Shown here one piece after another: positions 22,888-34,700 of a stretch of DNA of 64,000 nt. The stretch spans positions 13,320,213-13,384,212 of the forward strand of contig OZ234493.1 in the NCBI GenBank assembly GCA_965153455.1, given 5' to 3'. The DNA is from Sphagnum compactum (taxonomy: Eukaryota; Bryophyta; Sphagnopsida; Sphagnales). The notes beneath the pieces were generated by a model. It was not told where the DNA came from and ran no database searches. It saw nothing but the letters and a program-made list of their open reading frames with translations. The translations under genes and the position numbers were made by a program. Positions within the stretch are counted from its first letter, which is position 1, and the number at the start of each line of letters is the position of its first letter.

Positions 22888-25800
22888 CTAAGCATCCTGT
22901 TGCAGAGGAAGGTTTGCAGTTAGTGGCAATTTGAGTGTCCAGCCAGATGGATACAGAAGCCCAGATGCAGCTTCGAGATGGAGATGCCACACCATCACCT
23001 TGGAGCATCCTGGAGGCCGACCTTCCATTTGACTTTCGTCTGCCACCAATTGTTCTATGAATGTTGTCTCCTGCACACACATGAAGCCTCACAATCAACA
23101 AACAAACCACCAACAAACAGATTGGCAAGAAGGTTTTCAATCCTGCTGTGCTGCTGGAAACAACCCCAGCAACTTTGCAAGCAACTTTTAGTTGACATCC
23201 AATTTCTAGCTTGGGAAACTTCCATTGCAGAACGCTTGAGAAGCTTGTGAAGTGAAGTGAGGGAAAACTCTAGATCAAAACCATAAATGTAGTCAGTGGG
23301 CACAAGCACATTATGTTTGAAGCAAATAAGAGTAGGAAAAGACCTGAAAACCTTCCTTGACTGTGTCAAGCTGCTGAATGGGATCCACAGAGGGTCTGTG
23401 CCATCTGTCTGGGTCCCAAAGGATGCTACTGTTGAAAGCAAACCCTGACATATCTACATGAAACCGTCTCAGCCTTTTGCTCTTTTCATTAGTGTGCCAA
23501 CCTACAACTTTCTCACCATCACACACTGGCCCCTCCAGTATTGTCTTTGACTTACTGTGGACCAGCATTCCTACCAGCCATGTGCCAAATCGCCTGCAAG
23601 AGAAGTCAACAAAAATGTGTTCAGCCACCTGTGATGTGACCTAGGTGACCTAGATGACCTAAAAACTAGGACTCAAAACCAACCTGAATTAAAGAAATGG
23701 CTTCAAAATATCCAAGGTAAGTTTACACAAGTGTGCTTAGACCACATGTCTTCACAGCAAACCTCAGGAAGACCCAAAATATAGGCACCAAAAAAATATT
23801 GGTCGCACCTGATTTGCCGCATCTCCTCAAAGAGCTCCAGGGTATATACATTGTCATCATCAGCAAAGTAAACAATGCCATCTAGCTGGTGGTGCTCGAT
23901 GTGAGCCAGTGCAACATTTCGTTGATGGATCCCACGGTCCTTAATATTTGTGACATTTTTCTCACATACAAGATGCCGGTACATTATCCCAGTCTCCCGT
24001 AAGAGTGATGCTGTTTCTAAAGACTGTGCCTCTGTCTCCACTACTAACCAGAGGAGAGGTGGAGGGACTAGCTTCAGTGTGTGTGCCAGTCGTGTCAAAT
24101 AATATGCCTGAAATGCTCTGTTGTATGTTGGTGTTACAACTATCAAGAGCTTGCGGGGTTCCAATACTTTAGCCACTTGGTACTCAAGACCTGAACCAAG
24201 TACAAAGGCAATTAGTCTGTGAATCTAATGCATCTAAGTCAGAACAAGGCTGCCTGGAGCACAGCATCTCTACAAACTTTCTTGCAGACGATGAGAAGAG
24301 GTAGATGTTAGCTGAAAAGACTGCACAATTAGTAGCAATTGGGATCTAAATTGACTGCATAAAGACTGACTGACCAAAGATGAGGACCAAGTTCTCTAAT
24401 GGAAAATCTGGCCAAGATAAATCTGACGTAAGGGACTCCATACACCTTATCTGGGTTGTTCAATCAAACAGCTAGTGTGCCAATAATGCCCTAGTATATA
24501 GAAAAATACTTTTTCCAAGGGACAGGTGAGCTTTCTATGGGAACAATCTATTTAAGATTGAAGAGAAAACACCCAGGAGACTGCAGAGAAAAATCCAGGA
24601 CAAAAATTCGAAGAAGGTAACCATTTTGTCACTTCCAGCAAAACCAAAACAAACATGAGAGGAGTGAGTGATCATAACCTTGTGAGTGTCACTCACAAAG
24701 TATTAGACCATCACTGTCATCACGAATGGCAGCAACTACACTCATCACTCTCCACTGATTTCATCAACTCCCAACAGATGAAGGTGTAGATAAAGTATAC
24801 AATGATGTGCCCCATTCTTCCCAAACAATTATATACAAAAATCTCCATACTGATTTCCTATCACATTTTCCAGAAGCAACAGGAGTTGTGATTTCAGTGA
24901 GCACTCAATAAATACATAGTGTCCTCAATCAAGCTGCAACAAACTTGGGAAGGTAAGCTTAAGCTTTATTTCATTTTACCTTGCATTTCATCTATGAAAT
25001 TGCAGAGAAAAATTCTCTACAACAACAATATTGGACGTAACACAAACAGTGAGTGCAGTCATAACCTTACAAGAGAGTTGCTCACAAAGTGTCAAACCAT
25101 CACCTTCATCACAAATAGCAGTCACAAGCTGCCATGACTAACCCCAGTGACTTCATCAGTGCCTGACCCATGGTGGGTACAGATAAGTATAACCATGCTA
25201 CAAAATCTGGGCAAAACAGTGTACAAAAATCTGCATCCTGAGTTTCTGTCACATTTCCAGAATCAACAGGAAGACTCAGTCATGATGTTGACCTGACAAT
25301 CAAGAGACAAAGCTAATAAAAAAAGGGTCAACAGTATCCTCTATAAGCAAGCATCTAAGCCTAGGGTGTAGAGAGGCGTATTATAGACAGTAGTGGTTGG
25401 GGCCACCTGCACCCTGAGTAAATATCCTTGAAGAATGAATATATTCCAATATTCCACCACTTCACAAATCAGGCTGGATAATTAGTACTATTTGACAATG
25501 TCAGCCAATTCCACAGCAAGGCAATTGGTATAGAGTGTTTAGAGATGTATTGTACAGCAAGATTCAATGGCTGTCATTGTCAAATTCTTGAACAAGTCCT
25601 TGAAGACTGAATACAGTCTCACTTCACAAATCACATGTGCCTAAAAAGAAGTGCTCTGAGAAGGATCAGCTAATTTCGCAGCAAGATAATCGGAATTCAG
25701 TGCTTTGAGATGCATCACGTAGCAAGTTCCAATGACTGCCATTGTCAAATCCTTGAACAAATCCTTGAAGACAGAATACAGTCCCACTTCACAAATCAGG

Positions 25801-27189
25801 CAGGCCTAATAAGAAGTGCTCTGACAAGGGTCAGCCAATTGCACAGCAAAGCAATTGGTATTGAGCGTTTAGAGATGTATCATACAGCAAGATCCAACAA
25901 CTGACATTGTCAAATTCTTGAACAAATCCTTGAATAATGGATACAGTCTCACTTCACAAATCAGGTGAGCCTAATAAGAAGTGCTCTGAGAGAGGTCAGT
26001 TAATTCCATAGCAAGACTATTGGAATTCAGTGCTTTGGAGATGTATCACATAGCAAGATCCAATGACTGCTGTCATCAAATTCTTTGAACAAATCATTGA
26101 AGACTGAATGCAGTCTCTATTTGCAAATCAGGCCTAATAAGAAGTGCTCTGACAAGGGTCAGCTAACTTCACTGCAAGGCAATTGGAATTTGGTGCTCAG
26201 AGACGTATCACATAGCAAGATCCAATGCCAGCCATCTTCAAATTCTTGAACAAATCATTGAAAAGTGAATGGAGTCTCTAATCGCAAATGGGGCCTAATA
26301 AGAAGTGCTCTGACAAGGGCCAGTTAATTCCACAGCAAGGTAATTGGACTTTGAGTGTTTTGAGATGTATCATACATCAAGATCCGCTGGTTGCCATAGT
26401 CAAATTCTTTTCTTATTGCCTGAAGAGCCGGCTTGTAAAGGAGGAGGAGGAAATAAGCATGTTCTGCCAAACTTCATGTGTCTATCATGGATCTCTCTCT
26501 GTGTGCACATGGATATAGGTAGAAACCCTAAAAGCTTCACATCTTGCCAAACGACCTAAAAAGAAAGAGAGAGAGGAGAAAAAGCAACCTGGACGGAGCA
26601 CTATTGACGATTCGTTGACAACAGCATCGACTCCAACAATCTCCCTAGCCTTGCTACCAATTCCGCTCGTCTCCTCCAAAGCATTGGCCACTCCTACAGC
26701 CGCCCCCCCGGAAGAGGTTGCCATATTCTCGACTTTGATATCTTCACTAAAATGAGATACAAAACTTTGTCCGGTATTAGGAGTCCAACTATAAGGAGTG
26801 AAGATCCCGGCACACAAGCCGACTACGAAACACATCCCGAGCAAAATCGGGAACCTTCTCCACGCACTTCGCGCCCCGCGCGACGACTTCCCTACCACTA
26901 CTCTTTCTCCCATCCCTTGACTACTATTACTGCTGCTGCTACGCCCAAACCCGAGCAACGCCAGTAAAAACGGCGTAAAATCTTGCGAAACTACAGCGGC
27001 AGAAACCGGAGATGAACCGAAATCGCAGCTCTTTTGCTGTTGTTGTTGTTGTTGCAGTTGCGGCTGTTGTTGCTGCTGCACAGGAGTCACACGGATTGCG
27101 CAAGATGAAACAACAACAGACGGTAAAACTACGAATCCCTCTTGCTCTTGATATGTTGCGGAAGATAAAGTTCTTCTAAGCGAAGCCAT
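22888..27189 (-). CDS. IRX9H: IRX9H-type GT43 glycosyltransferase (xylan synthesis), four exons
   Basis: Exons on the minus strand are 27189-26589, 24190-23809, 23593-23344 and 23070-22888: 1416 nt, 471 residues, all junction phases agreeing (CAG|GTTG, CAG|GTGCG and CAG|GTCTT donors). The start MASLRRTLS is typical of the IRX9H branch. A poly-Gln stretch lies at about 38-52, and one membrane segment ([18 protein letters not shown], 113-130) after WRR suggests a type II Golgi protein. The GT43 domain starts at about residue 202; [19 protein letters not shown] is typical, and the DxD-like triad is D311-D313 in YFADDDNVY. The third exon carries [20 protein letters not shown]. The last exon ends the domain with [13 protein letters not shown]. 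In model plants this family works with IRX10 and IRX14 to extend the xylan backbone. The gene looks intact. Confidence 0.93.
24580..25275. repeat. Old duplication of about 400 bp in IRX9H intron 1
   Basis: The block 24584-24905 (TGCAGAGAAAAAT, TCATAACCTT, CTCACAAAGT, ACCATCAC, TTTCC(A)GAA) recurs in the same order at about 25000-25270. The copies are spaced about 400 bp apart and have diverged with small indels. Each also resembles a degraded exon-intron border, but no coding sense is visible. Confidence 0.72.
25440..26420. repeat. Satellite-like array, six units of about 165 bp, in IRX9H intron 1
   Basis: The word TCAGYYAAYT starts units at 25501, 25666, 25831, 25996, 26159 and 26320: periods of 165, 165, 165, 163 and 161 bp. 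Each unit carries ACAGCAAGGCAATTGG, GAGATGTATCA, CAAATTCTTGAACAAAT and CCTAATAAGAAGTGCTCTGA. Units differ by scattered substitutions. The array ends about 170 bp from the 5' splice site of the intron. Confidence 0.93.
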
Positions 27190-27388
27190 GAGTACTTTTG
27201 CATCAACACAAAACAACAGCAATCAAGCCACATCGTCTCCTGTTGTTCTTCGCCAGGATTCTCTTCCTCTTCTTCCTCCCCGCCATAGCTGTGGCCATTT
27301 CTGTCCGCATTTGCAACCACCGCGGCTCCTCTCGCCCCGATGCACGTCTCCCAAACCCCGACCCGCAACAACCTACCATCCGCAGCAA
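27190..27388 (-). promoter_or_regulatory. Presumed 5' UTR and proximal promoter of IRX9H
   Basis: GC-richer than its surroundings, with many CTTCCTC and CTCTTCC words when read on the plus strand. Plus-strand open frames here are antisense shadows. No clear TATA box was found. Confidence 0.35.
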
Positions 27389-27580
27389 CCCACTAGGTAC
27401 CTACCTACCGCACCCGCACTTCTTCCCAACACACACAACTACCTACCCACGACAACCCACTAGGTACCTATCGCGCCCTGCACTTCTTCGACACACAAAA
27501 CAAAGTACCCGCTACCCACTTGGTACCTACCTCCCCTGCACTTCTTCGGCACATACAACAACATACCCGCAACTATCTAC
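27389..27580. repeat. Minisatellite, three units of 59-67 bp, upstream of IRX9H
   Basis: Units start at 27389, 27456 and 27515 with CCCACTAGGTACCT or CCCACTTGGTACCT. Each contains CTGCACTTCTTCG and ACACACAAC. They lie 200-390 bp upstream of the IRX9H start codon. Confidence 0.8.
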
Positions 27581-29155
27581 CTACCTACCCCCCGCCCCCC
27601 CCAATGCACACACAATAAAAGTTTTCCCTTTTGGGAGAAGAGGAGGGACCCCCACAAGGCCTCTAATTATTATACCGTCGTGCCTACCTACCCACCTACC
27701 TACCCTAGCAAGTTCAACAATTTCAGTGTCGAATAATAATTATTTTGTTTTTAAGATTTCATGTTGAAAATTGGAATATACCAAAGTTTTCTAAGAGATT
27801 CTTTATTTTCTTTCACACAAATTTTTTTTTCCAAGTGAAGAAAATTAAATTTTAAAAAAAATTTGTTTTGAAAATTCCATGTCGAAAACTTGAATATATC
27901 CCAAACTAATTCTAAGAGATTTTTTAATTTTCCTTCATATAATTTTTTTTCTTTGAGATTATTTAATTTTCCTTCACATGATTTTTTTTCTTTGAGATTT
28001 TTATAGAAATTTTCACATTTTTTGGGAATAATATAATTAATGTTGATGGTTGGGGAGGGGGTATGGATTTTTTTTTGGGGTTTTCTCACAATGTTCTCAA
28101 TGATGTTCCACAAGTTACAAATGTGTTCGTTCCCCCGTGATGTTCCCTAAGTTCCCAATGTGTTTCCATCCATACCGCACTTTTATCCCATAGGATTTGT
28201 TCAAAGTTCTCCCCTTCTATATTGGTGCGCCAAAGGTAGAGGCACTCCATCTTCACAGAAAAACTTTTATTTTGGGGGAGTTTCAGTTTTTCTTTTATAT
28301 ATGGACCAATCAAAATGGCTCATTCCATGCCCCCAAATAAAAAAACTTGAGAATTACTCATCTAATTACCTAATGAAGATAAAAAAATAGGTACCCTAAC
28401 TTATGACAAATAAGTTCCAGCCTTGTGGCCAAAATAAAGCAAGATTCTTAAATTTTTCTTCTGTCCTCTCTAACCTATAGCCAAATTTGGCTAAATTTGG
28501 CTAGTGTATTTTCACGGCACCTTACAAGGCGAAATTCTCTTATCATTTTCTTATAAGAAAACAAGGAAATTTTACAAAACAAGGATAATCAATCTTCCCC
28601 CCTCGACCCTTCTAAAACATGCTTCACACTAGGGCTTGATTCATAAGTCCGAATTCATTCTTACAATTTGATTGGTCTAGAGCTCCAAGTTGAAACCAAG
28701 TCGTTCACACTAGGCTTGATTCATAAGTCCGAATTCATTCTTACAATATGATTGGTCTAGAGCTCTCGTTCACACTAGGGCTTGATTTATAAGTCCGAAT
28801 TCATTCTTACAATTTGATTGGTCTAGAGCTCCAAATTGAAAAAGGTGAAGATCAAAAAAGTTCAAAAATTTATTGATATGCAGATGATGATTCAAAGTGA
28901 GTATGAAAAAACCATCAATCATCATTTCAACACTTTGCTGGTAATACTACAAAGTTGTTGAATGATGACATGCCCACAATGATATGATATGTTTTACTAC
29001 TATAAAAGACACCAAGAATAACTAGGGTTGACATGGCCCATCATCAATCACCTCCTTATCACCAAACACTCATTTATATCTTCATCATATGTGCTTCATT
29101 CATTTTGATTGATTTTAAAATGTTATGGGAGTGCAACCCTCAAACTCTAGAAACC
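27581..29155. other. Central part of the IRX9H-CSN6 divergent intergenic region
   Basis: AT-rich, with T-rich homopolymers and no gene. It contains the three-copy repeat at 28625-28840, listed separately. Confidence 0.5.
28625..28840 (+). repeat. Three tandem copies of a 65-81 bp unit
   Basis: CACACTAG(G)GCTTGATT, AAGTCCGAATTCATTCTTAC and TTGGTCTAGAGCT recur in units starting at 28625, 28706 and 28771. The middle copy is short because it lacks the CCAAGTTGAAACCAAG tail. Confidence 0.9.
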
Positions 29156-29320
29156 ATCTTTGAAGTGCAAAGGAAAATGAGTAATGAAAAAATAACCCCC
29201 AAAAAAAACAAAAAAACTTTCCACCTTACAAAATGCGTTTTTTTTTAATCTCTTCTTTTTGACCCCTCTTACTTTCAAACCTCATAACTTTCTTATTTCA
29301 AACCCCTAACCCTAACCCTA
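29156..29320 (+). repeat. Dispersed repeat, copy 2 of 2, ending in CCCTAA repeats
   Basis: It matches 16925-17078 in the same orientation up to about 29300. It is followed at 29301-29320 by AACCCCTAACCCTAACCCTA, then a T run. The CCCTAA register differs from the plant CCCTAAA unit at 12.5 kb. Confidence 0.7.
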
Positions 29321-29935
29321 TTTTTTTTTTCTAAAATGGTGTGAATTTCATCCGATGGTACTGAGCTGTTGGATCGGGAGCCGACGGGCAATCTACACGG
29401 TAGCAGTGCATCTTTCGATGCTCTTAGTACGAATTCTGTAGATCGCGGATTCTACCATTGGGTCACGTAGATTTCAGGAAATCTATGATTTCTTTGTTAA
29501 TTTATGGGTGCTCTCTGAAAGCCCTAAAAAGCTTTTTGTGTCCTCCCAGTGTGCACGGAGGGAGAGGAAGTGAGGGAGTGAGAGATGTTCTTTGATTCTG
29601 GTTGCTGTGTTCCTGAAAGATTTGATGGACGATTGCATCCTTTGGCTAATAAGGGAAGAATAAATTGACTCTCCCCTGGTTGTTGGGCACTGTAAATGAC
29701 AGATTTCAAGCCTCAGGCTTGTAGGATCGAGGAAGTTGTTGGCGGAAAGACAGTGTGACCTATTGTCGTTTCCCACAATTGCGGATTCGGGAATCGTGTA
29801 AGGGTTCTCTTGAACCCCGGAGACGGACTAGAGGGGTGGACGTCAGTGGTTCAATGTGTTGAAGATCAAAAGGAACTGTAAGGTTGAAAAAAAAAGAGGA
29901 GACGAAGAGGAGGAGAGGGTGAAGAGAGGAGAGAT

Positions 29936-32900
29936 ATGTCGTCAAGCAGCGGGTTGACATTTAAGCTGCATCCTTTGGTGATAGTGAACATATCGGATCA
30001 TTATACGCGCATCAAGGCACAGAGTGGATCTGCCTCGCCGCCGCCTCGAGTATATGGCTGCGTTCTCGGCGTGCAGACTGGGCGCACTGTGGAGATTTTC
30101 AACAGCTTTGAACTGCACTACGACGCCACTCAAAATGTCCTGGACCGCGCATTCTTGGAATCAAAGCAAGAGCAATGTAAGAGCCATGCGGTTGTCCTTG
30201 CGAAGAAGACCCTGAAGTTAGGGCAAGCAGTGATCATTTGTTGCCAATTTTTCTATAGGGTTAGGGCTAGGGTTTGCAAAGATTTGTGAGCCAAATTGGA
30301 GGTAATTTATTGCCATTTTTCATGATCTCAGAACGTTTACTGTTCTCTCCATCTGCAGGACCAGATTGTGTGCTCGGTGTCCATGTGCCTTTCTGGATAC
30401 CATAGATGTCTTAGCTCAAGCCCTGTGGTCAGTTTAGGGTAGGGTTAGTGAGGGCTCACGAGGTTTGTGCTCAGGCTGTTTGCCCAAGAGCTTCCATCTT
30501 CAGTGATGTGAGCTCTGTAATATAGAAAAGCCTTGTGGTGTTATTTGCTGTTTACTCAGAAACTTGACTGAAGAATCAATTAAACATGTTGTTAGCTGTC
30601 CTGTGGTTTTGGTTTCACAGATAAGAAGGTCTTCCCCAAGTATGATGTACTAGGCTGGTACTCAACTGGCAGTGACATTCAGGACTCAGATATGCTCATT
30701 CATAAAGCTGTAAGTTTCTTTCTGCTTTCATCCTGACACGTTCTTTTCCATCTTTTGTGCAACTGTTCAAAAGATTCATCTAATGAGGCATTAATCAAGG
30801 GGTGTGCTGCAATTGTTGCAGCTGACAGACATCAATGAGAGCCCAGTGTACTTGTTGCTCAATCCAGCCATCAACCATGCACAAAAGGATCTGCCCATTG
30901 CTATTTTTGAAAGTGGTGGGTACTTTTACTCTTGAGAACAGTTGTGTTTCATCCATCACGAAAGGGAATTTGAAGATTTCATAATTGTTTGGTTGTGTGT
31001 TGCACACAGTTCTAGTCCCTTTTGCCAAGAAATAACTGCCATCATCTAATTTGTCTAAGTAAAATAGACAAATATCTGTATGTTCCATATTTCAATAGGA
31101 TCTGAAAATTGCTTCTCCAGTAATCTGTGAGTTATGTGTGACCAGTGTATGTATGATGGGGTTTTTATCTGTCCAGAAACATTGTTGCTTCAGTTTGATG
31201 TTGGACCCTGACTAGCATTCCCCCAACAACTGATTGCATGCAGAGCTGCATGTTATTGAGGGGGTGCCATCCCTTATATTTGTAAATGCAAGCTACACCA
31301 TTGAGGTAATCTAAACCTGTAGTTTTTTGCTCCCTTGTGGACACTTTCAAGTATTGAATGCTAAAAATCAGCTCTGGATCCTTGATGCATGATTTTTTAT
31401 TGAACTGGTATTTTGGCACACTCAAGCACCAGAATGATTCTGGACTAAAGACACCTTATACCTGGAAATGTCTGAATTTAAAAGTAGATTGGGTGGTTTA
31501 AGACTCTTATTGGAATTTATATGTGTTGAGGTATATTTTATATTAGCAGCGAATGGTCCCAAAATGGATTTCTGTGTAACCCAACCCTGCACTATGATGG
31601 CGAGCCTCTGCAGGATATCATGTTCTTGAACTTATCAGGTGGAATTTGTGGATGGGTGTAGACAGTGGAGGCAGAGCGGATATCAGTGGACCATGTGGCA
31701 CATATCAAGCCTTCCGATGGGAGCTCAGCTGCTACACAGTGTAATTACTTATCATTTCTTAGCCAGTGTACTCTCCAAGTTGCAAACTGAGAGAACACTT
31801 TTAGACTGCTCTGCTAAGAGAATCAAGTTGCTGGTTGTGTAGTTCTCAGAGTTACAGAGTTTTTGAGGTTTCAAATTAGAGACCTTCTGACTGAATTGTC
31901 ATGCCTGCTACTGATGGGAGAGCTTTGTGGGGACCCTGGAGGAAATGCAGTGGCAGCCCATTTGACAGGTATGCACAGTGCCATAAAGATGTTAAACAGC
32001 CGCATCAGAGTTCTACACCACCATCTCGTGTCTATTCAGAAAGGTATGTGACTCACCCTGTGTCACCATATGCATTCATCCACTCAAGTGTTGTATGACA
32101 TTATGCCATGAGCATGTGGCTGTTTGGAGATACACTTCTTAGTTCCTTTCATCAGTAGACAATTGAGCTCTCGTACTGATTATGAAGATTGTTCGTACAG
32201 GAGAAGCTCCATATGACCATTCACTTCTACGGCAAGTTTCCAGCCTAGTTCGCAGACTACCTGCAATTGATTCTTCAAGATTTCAGGATGATTTTCTCAT
32301 GGTATGTACTCATTTGAGGTGGGTTGAGCATTGGTTGCTCTGAGTAAATTCCCTGAGGAGAAAAAGACTAATCCTTCTGGACCCATTGTTGTGATTGCTG
32401 AAGTCCTAAAAGTCTCTATTTTGCAATTATATTCTGCATTTAACTACTCAACAGGCTTGTTTGACTGATAGGAGCATTTTTCTCTTGGTTGACAGGAGTA
32501 CAATGATACTTTACTTATGACTTACTTGGCCACCATTACAAAGTGCTCCAGGTATGATCAAGTAGTGAATTGCGGCTCTGTAACAGCCCACCATGGTAGT
32601 CATCTTGTTATGTAACTCCATGTATATGGTTTTTGGTGCCACTAGTATTTTTTGTATGCAACACAAAATCTTAAGCTTGGGCCCAACAATTGACAACCAA
32701 ATTGCTTCATCATGTTGGATATTCTGAAGCTGAGGGGTGAAAACAGTCCATGTTCATATCTTTAGAATGCTGTTTATTCATCTGGACAATTTAAGAATGA
32801 GACTTTTGATTGAAGGCAAGGATCCCACCTTACAAGATGTGGTGGAAGTAAGGAGAAATTTCCATAGAATTTAACATAAGGTGTTCTAACATAGATGTGG

Positions 32901-32999
32901 CTGCCTGTTTCATGCAGTAATATGAATGAGCTGGTAGATAAATTTAATACAGCATATGACAAGCAAAATCGGCGGGGAGGACGCTCCACCTTCATCTAG
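29936..32999 (+). CDS. CSN6: COP9 signalosome subunit 6 (MPN domain), nine exons
   Basis: Exons are 29936-30176, 30621-30709, 30822-30915, 31244-31305, 31662-31740, 31951-32043, 32201-32301, 32496-32551 and 32918-32999: 897 nt, 298 residues, all phases agreeing and all introns GT-AG. The protein starts MSSSSGLTFKLHPLVIVNIS and keeps RVYGCVLGVQ, GRTVEIFNSFEL, VLGWYSTGSD, NPAINHAQKDLP, ISVDHVAHIKPSDG, HLTGMHSAIKMLNSRI and the tail RRGGRSTFI. This is the MPN fold of CSN6. The H-x-H of the JAMM metalloprotease is absent (GWYSTGSD in its place), as expected for the non-catalytic partner of CSN5. CSN removes Nedd8 from cullins. The length is close to the roughly 317 residues of Arabidopsis CSN6. 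The gene appears functional. Confidence 0.96.
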
Positions 33000-34700
33000 G
33001 TGAATGGTCTCTCTTTTAACATTCAGGTAATTGCGGTCTTTGTTATAGGCATAAACAAATGAATTTGATTGATTGCAGAAAGGAAGTGGTCCTGGGCTGA
33101 TCATAGTTCGCTCTTAGGTTGATAGCAATGCAAATCACCTATACTGAAAACTTGACCTGTAATCTATTTTGGGAGAGGTGATGATGATCTATAAGTTTGT
33201 GTAGATTTTAACTTAATGAAAATTTGTGTGAAATTTTAACTCTTTCTTATTTTGCCCATGTCTTATTTATGGGCCATCTTTCAATTCTGTTCGGTTTATG
33301 TATATTTTAAGTATGGAGAACTTAGGAAGATATTACTTCCCTTGTCTTGTAGGTTCTTGATGGCCAGACTTTTCTGCCAAAGGTGAGCAAATGACATGAA
33401 AGCTGTGAGGCAACAATGCTTCATTTCCAGGCTTGTTCTCTTTACTAAATAGTTCATGAAGAGCATATTAATAGGGTCACCACTGGCATTTTGGTTCTTT
33501 GAAACTTCCTCCCAACCATGTCATGGGTATTGTCCTCCTGGTGGTCAGTCAAAACAGTGATGATTGTGTTATCGGCGTGCAAGTGAATAGTTTGTGAGGA
33601 TGGGTTTAACCACAGTTTAGCTGTGGAGTGAGCAGAGATCTAGTTGTAGCTTTACAGGAAGCATATATTGTCCAACCACGTTTAGCTGTGTACATTGATA
33701 ATATACAGGACAATGCCAAAGAGTGTTTTTTGTTACCTGGCTGTTTAGCAACTGGTTGTTTTTTACACTTCCAAGAGAAGCAGGCTGTCTTACATTAGAA
33801 GCTTGTGAACTCATTGTTTGTGAGTCATTTTGAAGGGTCTCAACAAATTTTGAATCTTCTCTTTTTTCAGTGAAGTTAGCTTTGAGGCAAGTTATGCATA
33901 CTGCAGACAGTCAAATGGCAGATGTGCTCTGCATCTTAATCATGTGGATTAGGATGTCAGTTTTGTAAGCACTGACCTGTCTGGACTCCTTCCTTGAAAT
34001 ATAGACTTGAACAATTTCTCCTTGAGTGAGTGAGCTACACATTTAACATTAGAAAATGACTTAATTTTGTTTTCCTACAAAAAAAAATAAAAATGACTAG
34101 CACCTTGTGTATTCTTCAGCTCAAAGATTGTGTACATTTATGCAAGACTAGGTCTTTATGTCTTTGATGCATAGTCCTTTCATTGTGATACAGCCCACAA
34201 GTGATAAGACTACATTTGTAACATGACCATAGTTTCACATGTCAACCTCACAATCTGTGTATCACTTTACTTGATACGGTTCATGGCTAAAAGTACTTTA
34301 TGCAGGTCCCTATAATTTTTCGGGACATTATATTTTCTCAACAGAAACATCTATTGCTTGTTTCTGTGGCACAGAAATTGGGGTCCCTGTTGTCTCTTCA
34401 ATAGTCCAAAACAAGCAATGATATGCAAACAACCAGTCCTTACCCATAAACCTGGTAAGCAACTACTTCCCTTCTGTTTCTGTGCTTGTATGTATTGATG
34501 GACCCTAAACCCTTATCACACAGGAATTTCAAGCATTGAAACTAGAGACAGTTTCAAGCTTGAAATCAGAGATGTTTTCCAAATCACCTGTGATTTCTGG
34601 TTGTATCTGTCCTGAATGGGGGCGGGTTGAGAGCAAAGAATGTGATGATTGTCATGGATATGAGAAAAAGACCATAGCAAGTAAAATGGTGAAGTCCTCA
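33000..34700. other. Downstream flank of CSN6
   Basis: The first few hundred bases after the stop at 32997-32999 should contain the 3' UTR. No further exon or gene is recognisable up to 34.7 kb. Confidence 0.45.

Noticed and set aside
25440-26420. CRISPR-like array
   Set aside because: Units are about 165 bp with no short repeat and unique spacer layout; this is a plant intron satellite.
26752-27767. Long plus-strand frames rich in Thr, Pro and Tyr
   Set aside because: They are shadows of IRX9H exon 1 and of the ACCTACC minisatellite upstream of it.
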